Below are positions 1 to 13,900 of a stretch of 64,000 nucleotides of DNA, in pieces; the first letter of the stretch is position 1; every line of letters starts with the position of its first letter. Origin of the DNA: Trochalopteron elliotii (taxonomy: Eukaryota > Chordata > Aves > Passeriformes > Leiothrichidae); assembly GCA_024734555.1 (NCBI GenBank), contig JANPWX010000336.1:620001-684000 (forward strand), given 5' to 3'. A program made the position numbers and the translations under genes. A model generated the notes under the pieces. It had not been told where the DNA came from. It saw nothing but the letters and a program-made list of their open reading frames with translations, and searched no databases.

Positions 1-3000
1 AAATCAGGGAAGGTGCTTGCAGGGGTATCTGCTGCACTGGGATGCTTTTGCATCCCAGAACAAAGATGGGCTTCTCTGTCACTTTCTCCTCTCTGCCAGA
101 TTCTCTTGGAATCACGTTTACAGCTCCATCATATTTCTTTGCCTCCAGACCTCCATGGAGATTTTGTTCACTTAGGCTCAATCTTTTGGGGCGTGCTCTT
201 TTAGCTCATTTTTAGCCTTTTCAGCTCAGCAGGTTTGTGGGTCTTGCTCCCCTGCCCACCGTGACTCTGACTGACCTGTGGATCCCCACCTGCTGACCCA
301 GGAGTGTCCCTGGGGACAGGGGACTCACGGCAGGCTCTGTGCTGACTCTCCTCCTCATGGAGCACAGCGAGTGCACAGCACATTCAGGTCAGGCTTCTCC
401 AGAGTGCAATCACACACACATCGCTTGGGTTGTTATTAATATTTCATTAATTTGCCAGCTACAGTAGTTTTCCCTTGAGAGATCATTAATAAAATACCAC
501 CCAAATAAGCAGGATAACAGGCAAAGTGACCAAACTAGAAAACAAGTTTAATTACCTTGGTGTTACACCTTTGCAAGCGCCAGCTTTGAATTGGAGAATT
601 CTATAAAGTAAAGCTTTGATGATGCTGAAGTCTGTTGCTTCCTATGTCTTGCCATTTTAATTACTTCTCTGACTTCACACACACACTTCCTCTATTTTCT
701 TTGGAAGAGAAATCAAAGTGGGTGTTAATGGAGGGTTGCTGGGAGGATTTGAGCAAAACTTCTCCAGCAGATCACTATGGTGGAATCCCCACGCCAATAT
801 GCAAACCTCACCTTAAATTCAATGCTACACAAAGTGGTAACTCTTCCATGGATAAACAAAGAGATGAGATTATTCAATTAGCTAAATTAAATTTCTTTTG
901 AAGCTAAAATATAATTTTTTTCAATAGCCAGCACATGAGACTTAAACTAACCCAAATAAGAAAAGCATAAATCACATTTCCAATGAGATCTACCCATCAC
1001 TAAAGAAATGCATTTCCAGCTTTTACACTGAACACTTTTAAACTTAAATAAGACTTCTTGTGAGTATCCATAAAATTACATGCTGTGTGTGTGCATTTCT
1101 TGGTGTATACAAAATATATTTTACAGAAATTTCTATTGAAACTACAACAGAAATAAACATGTAAAGCTGAGGCCAATTCATGCTTGCCTTAAATCTTACA
1201 AAAAAAAAAGTACATATGCAGGTGTGTATATCTTAAAATTTCTTTCCTGTTGAAAGTGTTCTCAGTTTCAGACTTGAAATTAATTTACTGCATAGTAAGC
1301 TCTACCAAACTGTACTCTTTTTATGCCTAACAAAGGGAAGATGAAGTAGATTTCTTATACAGAGAAGAAGCTGAAAGGTAAGCACTTCTGCCAAGACAGA
1401 AAGTCAGTCAATAACTGATTCTTTGACAGTTCACTAAAAAAGCTGAATCTTTAGTGACAGAACGGTGAAACCATTTTGAAAATGTACAGATTTAAAATAA
1501 GACAGCCTAGAACAAGGAACAATAAGAGACTGACACATGAAATAAAGAAATGACTGTTGTAGTCTGCTCTGATGCTTGGTGTGACTTTGATCATCTTCAG
1601 TAACACTTGCAATGCACAGCAAAATCAGTTCCAGAGCAGATTTGCATAGAGGAGCTTCTTTACAGTGCTCATGTTGCATCTCTTGAGTCACAGCAATTTC
1701 CTGAGGCACCGACCAAGTGTACAGACACCTGCATGGAGCCCTCTCTGACCTCCTGCCAAAGCTACAATGAACTTGGGAATGACCAAAAGAAAAAACAAAT
1801 TATGGGGTTGCCAAGTGCTGAACCCCACCTGCAGAGCCAACACGACCTGTAAGATGGTTCAGGAAACAGTTTCAGTAATGCCAGGGCTGTTAAAGTGTCA
1901 AGATGCAGGGCTCTGTGCAAAGAGGGCTCTCAGCATGGCTACCCAATGCAGCAGCCTGGAGTGTTGTGTCTGGTTTTACAGACAAAAATCTGAATAAAAT
2001 GAACTGAATGAGGTTCAGAAAGGAGCCATAATGACTGGAAATCATGATTTATTGTGAAAGGCTCCTGAATCTCCATCCACTCTCTTTTCTGAAATAGAGC
2101 TAAGTGCTGACCTGATCACAATCCACGCATACCAAGACAGGGAAGAGACTCTAGGTAGGAAAAGGCTCATCATTCTAGCAGACAAATAAGCTGGACATGA
2201 CCAGTAACACTGCAGGAATTCAGGCAAGAAAACTTAATGTGCTCTGAAGGGGAAAAGGTACCAGCCAGCCCAGCAAATGGTCAGGACTGAGACAAAGCTC
2301 CTTTGTGGAAGCCTTCCTTCAAAAACCAGACAGGCATTGCCAGTGCACAGGAATCAATGGCCATTTTTTGGGGCTGTTTCATGTAGGAGATGAATCCCAG
2401 GATTTGCAGTGAGATCATCTTTGGAAACTGTGGGCTCGCACAAGGCTCAGCCCTCTAAGAGCCTGAGCATTTGGAACTAAAATATGCAAATAAAAACAGT
2501 GAAGTAGATGGACTGCTTCTAGAGGAAACTCTTGACTGCACTGTGCTCATACCCTGCAGGACTCTGGGGTCAGCCCCACGCTGTGTGGGCAGGGCTTTCA
2601 GCAGGGATCTGGGGAGATTTTTCATCAAGGGCTTCAGTGACGTAAAATCCTGCCAGAACGCCACCAACACCGACTGCTTTGGAAAATCCTGCCCTACGTG
2701 CATGAGCATTCATTTGTTTCATCCCTCTTTTACTATGTAACATGCCTTAAAACATTGCCTTGGGGAGCCTGAAAATGTATTAAAGTGATTACAGAGAAAT
2801 TTATGCAAATTGCTATGGTAATTTCGAAATTACTTAATTCTATAAAATGCCTGCAGTTTTTAGTGTCCTGTTCCAAGCTGGCTCTTGAAACAATCCTTCA
2901 GAGGTGTGAACAAGCAAAGGTGGAACAATTGTCTTTTACATAACGTCACAGAAGCACAAGGGAAGGAAACACACACCTTCAAGGAAGCCTGAAGCATTTC

Positions 3001-4082
3001 CAGAGGACAGGAGGCAGTAGCTCCTCATTAGGGCCCAGAAGTTCTTGAGAAATGAAGAGGGACAGAAACACCTGGGGCTCAGTGACTGTTGTCCTCACAT
3101 GACCACCCCCCACAGCTGCACCTCTAACAGCAGGAGTTTATTTTTCTGCATCTCCTTCCATTAATTTCCTAGCTCCTCTGGAGAACTAAATTCCTCATTT
3201 CCTCATTTGGAGTGGAAGTCAGTGAATAACAGGAGTTTGCTCCTCTGCTTTCCTCAAACCAGGTTTCATGGCCAGCTCCACAACAGGTACCCCAGGAGGA
3301 GGTGTGTAGGAAACTGGTTAATACAATCTGATCTACCTGCACAAAACCTGTGGCTATTTCTGACATTTCCTGTTTACATACCATACCCCCAACCCTGGAC
3401 ATCCTGTCAAGGGTTCCTCCTGCTTTCAGACAGGTTTGCTGTTAGCCATTGTTCATCCAAAGGTGGCCTGTCCTTGGGGAGCAGTGAAGCAGGATGGAAA
3501 GAGGCTAAGAGTCCTTGCTGCAGCACAGGGAAGACATGGAAGTCCTAAGGGAGTGCCACTCACTCAGAGAGGAGGGAAAATGCTTGACTGCTTTCAGGGA
3601 AGGAGGAGGAATGAATGAGGTTCTTCCCCTAGTCTGCTGCAACTCTGAATGATAGGTCTTCATAACTGGGGGAGACTCCACACCTTGTAGCTAGAGTCCA
3701 GTGGACATAGCAATTCCCTCTGGCATGAATTTCTGCAAAGTCCAAATTCTGACTAACAGTGCCTAAATTATGAACTCACCATTTATGATTACTTAGTCAT
3801 GATTGTCTTGATGGAAAAGAATCTAAGAAACATTTACACGTTTTGAATAAATCAGTTAAGAAAAGAGATTTTATCGAGCAGCACATTAAAGCAGAGGGGC
3901 ACAGTGGAATAAGTTTCCAGCCTTAATTACTAAGGAAAACAGTGACCTGCTTTCAATTTTAAAAGTATACACAGTAATAATTTACAGGACACAGAGCATC
4001 CTGTGGCCTCAGTAAGCTCCAGGTCCAGCTGACTGTGAACCACCAGTTCAGTATGTCTTGCTAATGCTCAGAGTATGCTTTT

Positions 4083-4135
4083 AATATGCTAAATGTATCC
4101 CTAAAAGGATACTAAAAGCCTTACATTAGCATATT
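4083..4135. repeat. Bulged inverted repeat (hairpin)
   Basis: The left arm AATATGCTAAATGTA (4083-4097) pairs with the right arm TACATTAGCATATT (4122-4135) as a 14-bp perfect stem with one bulged A. The 24-nt spacer contains a second short inverted pair, GTATCC (4095-4100) and GGATAC (4107-4112), which overlaps the first stem and would compete with it. The arms contain ATGCTAAT-like POU motifs in opposite orientation. It is too short for a typical pre-miRNA. Confidence 0.7.
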
Positions 4136-7100
4136 CTGGATGATCTTTGAATATATGAGCAGTGCAAGAGAGGCAAAGATTCACTGTCATGGCCTAATTA
4201 AAAACAGATAGTGTAGCATATTGACCTAACAAAAGTAATTTTTTCATCTCAGCTTACTTCTCCTGTCCTTGTTTAGTCCTTTGGCTGGAGCCAGCAAACA
4301 GCTGAACTGAATTCCCTGTAACAGCCTTTAGGGTGCTAATTTTTCATCTCAATCTATATACTTGGCTAAAACTTCTTTTGGGCTCTATCTATCATGAGTG
4401 AAGTAAATCATTACATAATTTATACATTTCTATTGCCACAATTAGAATTTTTAAGTACTTTCTCTCCATTTTTCTTCTCTCGTCCTTTTTCAAGATGCAA
4501 CCATCCACTGTCATCTTCATTGCACACCTGTGGTTTAAATTCCTGCCCTCAAGAGAACCATGGCAGGGTTGTCTGTTTTGTTTTTGTTAAACTCTCAATG
4601 CAGAGGGGCATTACACTCATAGATGTCTTATCAGGCCCTGGCACTTCCCATAACCTTGTTTTGAAGTTCAGTTCCTTTGAAGGTCAGTGTCTCCACTTCT
4701 ATCTAGTGATTAAAAAAAACCCGCTGGGATGAATGCTGACAGGCAACATAAGGAAAAACATGCTGTCACAAACTCATCATTACACTACTATTATATACTA
4801 GTCTACTTCATCAAAAACAAGTCACCACTTTGCAAAGTGACTTCTTTGCCTTCCTGCTCAGAACAGTGCTGGTAAATGCTGGTATGTCCCATGAGGTATG
4901 TAATTCAGGTCTGGCTGTACCTCCTCCCTGAACTGCTCACAAGGTGCTGCAACTTTGGTGTTAACTTTCGGGGGTATTCTAAAACAGATCTCAGGATTCT
5001 CACATATCAGAACTGGCTGAGAATGAAATGTTCCCTTCACAGCTCAGAACTATCAGACACAGAAATCACAGGCAGCAATAATCTTCAACCCCTGGCACAG
5101 AAAACTACATTTTCAATTCCTGCTTAAAATGCTACTTCTTGCTTGTATGCCACAAATGTCTCTGGCAAATGACAGAGGCTTGCCTACACTGAGCTGATTT
5201 CTAGTCTATTTTAAAATAATAATTTTCCCATTTCCAGTGAGAAAATAACACCTTAAAGGGCTCTATCCTGCCCAAGTAATGCAAAATGTACATTAGATTC
5301 AGCAAGTCAAGAACACACCTGTAATATTCAGGTTTATATTCTGCCTGGGGACCTATGGATGGGTACCTTAGTCTTTTTGCAGTCTGAAGCCTGAAAACCT
5401 GCCAGGCTCTCTGAATGCTGTACAAGCACACCCTTCAGTTCCACTAACAGTGTTCCAGTTCCACTCGAGCACCTTCCCGTACTTACATGGTTTTACAAAG
5501 ACAGCTGATTCCACTTTCAGCCTCAGCACCAAACCTAATCCAGCCTCACAGGCATAAAAAGCTCTCTGGGTTGCCTAAATTTAGAGGTCCAGAGCTCAGC
5601 TTCCTGGGCATAGTGGTGTCACAGAGATACAGGAAAGACAAGAAGTGTGGCTCTTCCCTCCACAGTAGGCAGCCATAGCAAGCAGTGGGCAGATGCAATG
5701 CCCATCACAGGCACTGACCAAGGGAACCAGGCCTTTGCTGACTTACACATTTTCCAGAGGCTATTTTTGATTCTTGCACATAATGCAGTGGCACTCAACA
5801 TATAAAGAATAACCCAATACATGTGATGAGGAGATGGGAAGGCAGATGCATTTTCTGCAAATGCCATCCACCCCCAAAAGAATGAACTGCTTTGAAGCAG
5901 GGGAGAAAGCTGGGAAAGTCTTATAATTATGGAGATTTTTTTTCCCTTCTCCCCAACATAATGAGTGTGCCCTGGCTGTCTGAACTTAACAGGACCTGCC
6001 ACTGAAGTTCACAACTGCTGTTCACACTAGAATTGCCTGATAAGTGATTAGGCTCAGCGTGAGTGATAAGATGCAGACACAAACTACAAGCAAGATGCAC
6101 ACTCCATGGTGGCAAGGATGTCCACACAGCAGGACCATGCTGGATTGGCTCCAGCTGGCCTTGGGGGAACTCCCTGTTCTGACCTGCACAGATCCCGGCT
6201 TGTGTGAGTGTGGGTTTGTGCTGTCCCACTGTGGTGGAGCTGCCTGTGCTCCTGAAGGTGGCTGCTCTCAGCAGCACTGGGATCACCGAGCTGACTGCCA
6301 GCAGCCACAAGTGTCCTTGGGCTGAAAGTGATCTCCAAACAAAACGCCTGTGAAGAGTGGGAATTCCTGAAAAAGGCTCTTCTCTTTGCTTAGAGTTCCT
6401 GTTAAGTGGTGTCTATTTCTGGACAGATTACAAACACTGAAGACAGTTGTTGCCACATTTAAATATAGCCCTGGAGGAAGGCTTAACTGTTCCCTGACCA
6501 GCAGCAAACTGTAACTGTTATTCCTAGATCAAAAAATGCAACTATTTAGTAAATCCTAAAAAAGATTAAAAGGATCAGGAATATCTCCACGTGACATGAC
6601 TTCAGAAGTGTCACCCTCACCCAGCCCTGAGTCTGCACCCAAGCAACTATCCCAGTGCTGGAGTTCTGGAAGCAAATCCTCAATTTATTACAACGCTGTA
6701 GCAACACTAATTGCAGCAGTCCACCACTCACTTCTGAACCTGTGAGAGCTGCAAGAAAATGTCCTTGTGTTAGAAGCCTCCAGGAACTCCCATTCACCCT
6801 GTATTGAACTTTGCAGCTCGTTTAAACTGTGGCTCTAACTCCAGGCATTTGTTTGTAATCCCTGTTTACAAGCAGAAGGTGCTACCTGCTTTAAAAACTA
6901 ACACTCAGTGGAGCTGCACGACAGCAAATTCAGCAAGAGCAGCATCCCAACCAAGGGCTTGTACACACACTTTGTGACAGCACCCTCTAAGGTGTGGATT
7001 TAAGGTGGTGCAATCAGACCACATCAGCATCTCTGGGAATGGTCTTACATGGAGGCAGTGTCTTTCACTGCATACTTAAGAAATCAGGGAAAGTTTTCAT

Positions 7101-7823
7101 CTGTTAAATAAACTCTCCTACTGAAATTTAAATGACGGTATGAGCCTTACACAAGTCTCTCTTCAGTGGTTTAAAAGTTTATCCAAGTCATGCTGGCTGC
7201 TGTTCTGAGAAATTTCACTTCCGAGCTCAGTGTCAAGCCCTGGGATCACTTTTCCAGCCAAGCTCCTCTGTGTGTACAGTTACACACACAAGTGCATCCA
7301 CCCAAGGTGGGAACCTAAAGGAAGCATCTCCCAGCCTCACGCTCTCAGCATTCCTATCACTCACATGGTGCCACTTGACCAAGCAGCTAAACCCAACTCC
7401 CTTCAGCTTGTAGTGAGAGCAACCCTAGCCTGTGGCTACAGCACCCCATCTTCTCTGCCCTCCTGGCTCTTCATATTAAATATAAGGCAACTGTATGCTT
7501 AGGGACTATTTAAAATACCTTTCCAGGAATAGTCTCAAAGAAATGCTTCCCTTCCTATGATCACATTTTACAAAGGCCTTTTTGAACTGTGGGGTTTACA
7601 AGCTTAGTCCTGCCTAACACCAGGGGAGGCACAGCTCCATGGCACGTGGGTGTAGCAGCAGCCCTCTTGTTAGAGGGTAGAAAAGAGCTGAGACACAGAC
7701 TTCCTGTTTATCACAGCATGAAAAGGGCCCTGGTTTATTCCTCTTTACACCTCAGCCATCCTGACTCCAACCATTCCCTGACTCTGCCTGCACCAAGCTC
7801 CTGCTGCAGGTTTCCCTTGCAGC

Positions 7824-7960
7824 CTCTGACTGCTGCTGATTTCCTGCTCACCTCTGACTGCAGGGATCAGTTTGCAGACTGTGACTGCAGCTTTTACCCA
7901 GCCAGACTGTGACTGCAGGTTCCAACAACAGGCTCTGACTGCACACCCAGACTGACCTCA
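7824..7960 (+). repeat. Minisatellite, five units of 26-28 bp
   Basis: The phased anchor CTSTGACTG begins at 7824, 7852, 7879, 7907 and 7933 (spacings 28, 27, 28, 26), usually followed by CAG. Unit interiors are diverged, so this is an old tandem array. An open frame of 107 codons partly reads through it and has no other support. Confidence 0.8.
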
Positions 7961-10900
7961 CTGCAGGGATTCTCTGTCCCAGGGATCCTTCCTCTTCATA
8001 ATCCTTATGCTCATGATCCCCAAGGTTCCTCCTCCATGATAATTCTCCCCTCACCAGGTCACCACTCTCTTCTATCACACTTACCTTTATTGGCTACATA
8101 CAGCTGTGACTCCTCATTGTGAGGCTGTATTGTAATTAACACAACTGTTACTTTCAGAGTGAGGTCACCTGTATTCCCTTCTCCTCCATGTGGGGTGGCT
8201 GGTAGGAACATAGTGCTGGAGTCACATTTGTCCCCAGATATATCTCGCCCAACAGCTCCCAGCCCTGCACAGCACCCAGAAAACCAGGGGAAGCAGCTTC
8301 CTCAGGGGGAGATTTGATAAAAAATACAGCAGCAAGAAAAAGTGATGAGGATACCAGGTAGCTGTAGTGCACTTGAGCCTTGGAAATTTCAGGTAGACCC
8401 CCTATCTGGTCTTTATCTTGGATGCTATATACCTGTGGCTTTCAGAAGAAAAATCAGGAGATGTACTGCAAACAAAGCATGCATATACTTTTAAGATATA
8501 TACACTTTTTTTATATTCAAGTATGATCAGTAAGGAAAAGAGTTTTAAAGCAAACCCTGTGCCTTTAGGTTGTGTGTGCAGGTACATAGACACAAACCTT
8601 TCCTTTGGGCAAATGCTCATCTAACCTGATTCATGCTGCAATAATGTGCAATTTTCTTGGAGCCAAGCACTGAAGGATGTGATATTGCATAAGGAAATCT
8701 CTCATCTTCACTTCAAGTCATTCTTTTGTCATGGGAAATGTAAAACAATTTAAAAATTAAAATATATCACAGGCTAATGATGAAAGGTCTCATCCAAAAG
8801 CAGTGGAAAAAGCCAACTAATTTCATTTTATTTTGGCTTTATCTCAGATATTACTCTGATGATTCAGGACAAACTGCCTTGCCACAAACAAAGGACCAGA
8901 GGGCAGGGCAGCACTGGGGCAACCAGCACAGCCCAGGTCTCATGGAAGGAATTGCTAACTGGATTCAGCCAATTCCTGCTGGAAAGGGAGCAGGTTCCTG
9001 ACACAAAACCTGACACAGCTCAAACTGGTTTCTCTAAAGGAAAACAACTGTAAGGTATGGAGCTCATATGTAAGTCAGGACAGAGACCCAAAGACTGTAG
9101 GAACATAAAGAACTCTATAAAAGCAAGGGGAAGTTTAAAGTAATAGCTGCAAAGAATCTTGAAAGCAAGCTAGTCCTTTGAACACAGAAGTGCTGTGGGC
9201 AACCAGATACAGATTTACTACACTAAACACAGAAACAGTCTGCTTTTAGACAGTATCAGAAGAAAATCACATCTGTGACCACAGAACACCTCCTTCCCTC
9301 TCAATATCCACATAATGCCAGGCTGGAAGTGCACAAGGACTGAAAGCTGAAAAACAAGCTCTTCTTGAACATGAAGTCTGTAATCAGGAATGAGAGTGAA
9401 ATACTGGGGTGGGACTCAATTCCTTATCCACTCCTTATCCTAGAAATACTGTCAGGGACTGCCACTGCCTTCCTCCTCCCACAGCCAGGACAACATTCCA
9501 CTCCAGGAGATCAGAAGTGAGGAGCAGCCTTTCCAGAGAAGAGGAGGCAAGGGAAATGGTAAGGACAGAGCTACAGGTGTCTGGAACTGCAACACAAGCA
9601 AGAGACTTAAATTTCTTCTGAGCAGCTTCAGTGCTATTCTGGGACAGAATGAACTGCTTGGTGCTGGTGACATGCAGGAAATGACTCTGTGGCAGTAATC
9701 TGAGCAGTCCCTGTTTGAGTAGGGATGCCACTTTTGTCCCTCTTTTGAAGATCAATCCATACTCTGAGACACCAGCATCAAAATACATTAGGCAGGGTCA
9801 CGGGGCAGCATTGGACTGAACTAGTTTGGGGCATTTGTGAGTTTGTAATCCCTTTGAGACTGCAGTATTTTGTTGGTTTTTTTTTTAATGCTGCTTTGGT
9901 AATTGATTAATTAACATGCTTGCAGGAATAGGCATGGCAGTATGAGTTCAGGAGTACCCTAAAGGAAACATACCACTGTCATTAAATACTTGCCCTGCAG
10001 GAGGGTGGGCAGGGCCCACAAGAGGCTGGTACCCTCTTTGTCTTAGGTACCCCTGAGCAAACTTGCTTTTAGTGACTTGTAGGTTAAATTTATTCTGTTG
10101 GTCAAACAAGGGTGGTCAAACAGCACAATAAAGAGGGGCAACTTGCCAAAGATCATTCAGGAATGGGGTGCCTGTACCTGCAGCCACATCTCTGGGGCCT
10201 CAGGCCAGTGTCTGCCAGCTGGAAGATGCTCCCTGCCACATTTGATCACAACCCTCTGCACAGCTTTTGACTGGAGGTGAGATAAATAAGCACAGCACTC
10301 CGAAGTGGCTATGAGCATATATTGAGGCTTATTGAGGCATAAATCCAGGAAGCCACGTGTTCAGGTGATTTCCAAGTTCACCTAAGCTTTATGAAACCTA
10401 TTTTTTAGCCAAACAACTGTAAATGAGCAGCGTCTGGTGACATTTTATTACATTTTCCCTTATTATGCCTTAGTGGTAAATTGTTCTCGCCAATCAGTGT
10501 CGCAGTATCAGAGAGACTCTTACAGAGAGTCACCTAAAGAAACCAGAGATAAGAGATTTGACTGTCTCTCTCTGCAAAATGGGTTTTTTTCCACTTTTCA
10601 GTGCAGGTCAGAGTCCTGATTAAAATAATAAACCAACACAATGATCAATTAAGAGAGTGGAGAAGTGGGTATGCTGTCAAGACTAGCAACCATCCTATAG
10701 GAATAAATCAAAGTAACAGCAGCACTAATTAAAGAGCAGTTTACACTCCATGTTACACAAAGTACTGTTGAGAATCATGTTTTACAGTGATGCTATTAAG
10801 GATATTTACATCGCAGTGATGTGGAAGAGCACACCATCGAGGATTTTCCTCTCCCAGTTATATTCAAAATAACGTGAATATTTGATATATTAATTTACAA

Positions 10901-13900
10901 TTACCCCACTCTGACAGAAGAGTATCCACCCATGGAAACACCCATTTTGTTAATGGTGCTAATAATGAACAGCACATTCATAAAGTTTCCAAAGGCTGAT
11001 GAAGAAAACAGGAGCTTAAAACCACAGATGTCTATATCCCCTTCACATACATTTTGGTTAAGAGCCAGTCAGAGGACTATGCCTTTTATTTCCATTTCTA
11101 AGAGGTCATCAAGGGCTCACCCACTTTGCCATTTGGGATTTCTGTGGGTTTGCTTAAAGAATACCAGAAACCTCTTGTTGTGTCCTCCTTCTCTCTCATC
11201 CATCACTTATGAGCTGGCAGGCAGCATTCACCATTTGGAGAGCAGGCCTGGTGTGAGGGTGGCAGCTCATTAAATGCTGTTCCTTGGAGCTAATAAACTC
11301 CCATTAGCTGAATCCTTCATTGCAAGTGACTGGCAAAGCTCAGACCTCCCTGCTGCATTCCCTGGCCATCACACAGCACAGTGCACTCCAGCAATTAACA
11401 GGAAAACTCATGCAAATTCTGTTGATACTGGATATAGAGCCGTGTTGCTGCACAGTGGTTGTCAAAACCATGTTTGCTGATAATAAAGAGTTCCTGTGCA
11501 AGTGAATGAGGCAGCCTGCAGTCTTGGTGTTTATTGTATTGCAGTGTTAGGGGCTCCCAACTCTGAATATTCATGGTGGGGAATTAAGCCCTGATTTTCA
11601 GATGCCAACAGTAGCTGATGTTTATAGTGTTCCTGGCTTTTGGTAGAGCTTTAGGTTGTATGAGAAATAAAAAAGCTAGACATACAAACCTTCTTTAAAG
11701 TAGAAACTGGAAGGAAGGCTCTTAAAAAGGGCACATTTAGTCATCAAAATGAAAGACATTCAAACAACTGCATACTTGGAGGGTTTAGAAGCAAACAAAA
11801 CACTCTAGGCCCTAATTCTTCAAATGTTTATACATATGCTTCTTTAACTGGGAAACCAGTATTTTACTAATTTACTCATTACTATTTTATATCAGTGCTT
11901 CACTTTCAGCATTTTTCTAAACACTAAGCTCAAAGCCTGTTGAAATACTCCTAAGCAAATGAAACTTACTCTGGGGATGACTCTGTGCCCTGTGAATGAA
12001 TCTAAAGGTTCACCTTCCTCCAGCTTCTGTTTGTTACATCTTTTTAAAAGCCTCCCTCATTGTTCTCAACAAACTGTGAGAAAGGTGAACAGATTGGATG
12101 CCTGAAAGGTCCATCTGGGACAGAGTCACCAGGGAGAAGGATGGCACACAGAGCTGCAGCTCTTTCCAGTGGTCAGAAGCACATCAGGGAGGAGAGCTCC
12201 TGGGAGCTGGGCTTTCCCACCTCTCCAGAACCACTGAGGGGCTGCTGACTGCCCCAACATCCTCTGAGCACACTCTGGGGCTGCACTGAGGTTTGATCTG
12301 TTTGTGTCAGTCACCAGATGAGAGCAGAAGTGCCACAGCCATGGAGTAGCAGAAGGCAGCACAGACATTGAAAAGCCCAGAAGAAAACCCACAAAAGGCA
12401 CAAAGTCTGCTGTACATTTTAAGTGCCCCACCAGTTTACTGAATTGTTTGCTCTTCTTCCACTGGGCCCTGAAAGGAGCTAAAATATCATTCTTTACCAA
12501 TAGCCAAACAGTTACTAAAAGTAGGAAACTGAAGCTTTTCATAAAGCAGGCTCTTGTAAGTCTATCCTATCCCATCTTGTTCCTCTCCCTGGTCCTCAAG
12601 AACTAGTCCTGAACACAGTCCTGCTTGGCAGAGCTTGTTGTTCTGGTGTTAGCCCAGAGTCATCAATCTGGGGCTTTCAGGTGCTCTGTGATTTTCAAAT
12701 GTAATCACAGAGTCCTTTCTGGTATTCTTGTGTTGCTAAGGAATGTGTAGTTCTTATCCCAGGCTGAAGTTTCTCACCACAATCCTATATTCCCTAGGAT
12801 GAACACATTAATTAAAATGTCACCGTGCCATTTCTTTCTGCATGAGACCATGGGTTTTTCATTTTAAGAATGCAGCAACAAGGTGGGAGAAATGCAAAAG
12901 TGGCCTGTGGGAAGATGAGAGCATTACTAATTACATCTTCCACCTGCCTGCAGTCCTGAGATACTACTAATGAAATGTAAGAGTGAGATCCAAGGCAAGC
13001 AACAGGCTGCAAATGGGATCCTGGGCACTTCCCAGCTCCCAGAGAACCAGTCTGGATGATTTCAATAGTTGTTCATGCTTTTCAGCTCTCAGTCACAAGG
13101 CTTGGACAAAAGACAAAAATTGATTTAACAGAGAGTGAATGTAATGCTCTGCAAGTAGCTTAGACTGCACCAATTAATCAATTACCCAAGTACATTCCAC
13201 TTTAATACATTCATTACTATTCCAATCTTTAATCAACTGCTTGTTCCACATACAATGAGGTTCCTGCATTTCTGTGTAAGGAATAATATTCACTTTGCAA
13301 CAGAAAAAACACCACTTCCATTGCCAAACATGAAAAATCAGAAGTGTGTTGATGGCTGTATGATGTGAACAATCCTGTAACTGGCTTACAGGCCGTGCTG
13401 GCACTTGCTGTGGCTTTGTTTGATACACCCACTAAAAATATTTATTGGAGATTAGGAGCAGGAACTGATCTGAAAGATGTTTTTTGCCTTCATGTCTCAG
13501 TTTGGTGAATGCAACTGAAACTGCTGCAACCAGCTACTGCATTTCCTAGAGTCAGAAGCTTTTCGAGCTGTGATTTTTTTAAACTTCTTTAAAAGCAGAA
13601 ATAAACTTTGAAAACCGTGTGCAGCACCTCCAAGCCTTCAGCTGTTTTGTTTCCCTTGCCCCCTCTTCTGCCTCTAACTCAGGGCAAGTCCATTGCCAAG
13701 GGAAATGGCCCCTTTAAAGCAGCAAAACCTCTTCCCCGACTTTAACAGGGGTCAGAATATGTCCACAACAATTCTGCTGCTATGCAATTAACATTCAATG
13801 TTTTGATCCACTTAATCTATAAAATGGGCTAGCTGGATGAGACTCCTACAAGTCTTTGTACAATATTCTCCTATTTTTTTCCCACAGAGGAGAGTTTCTG

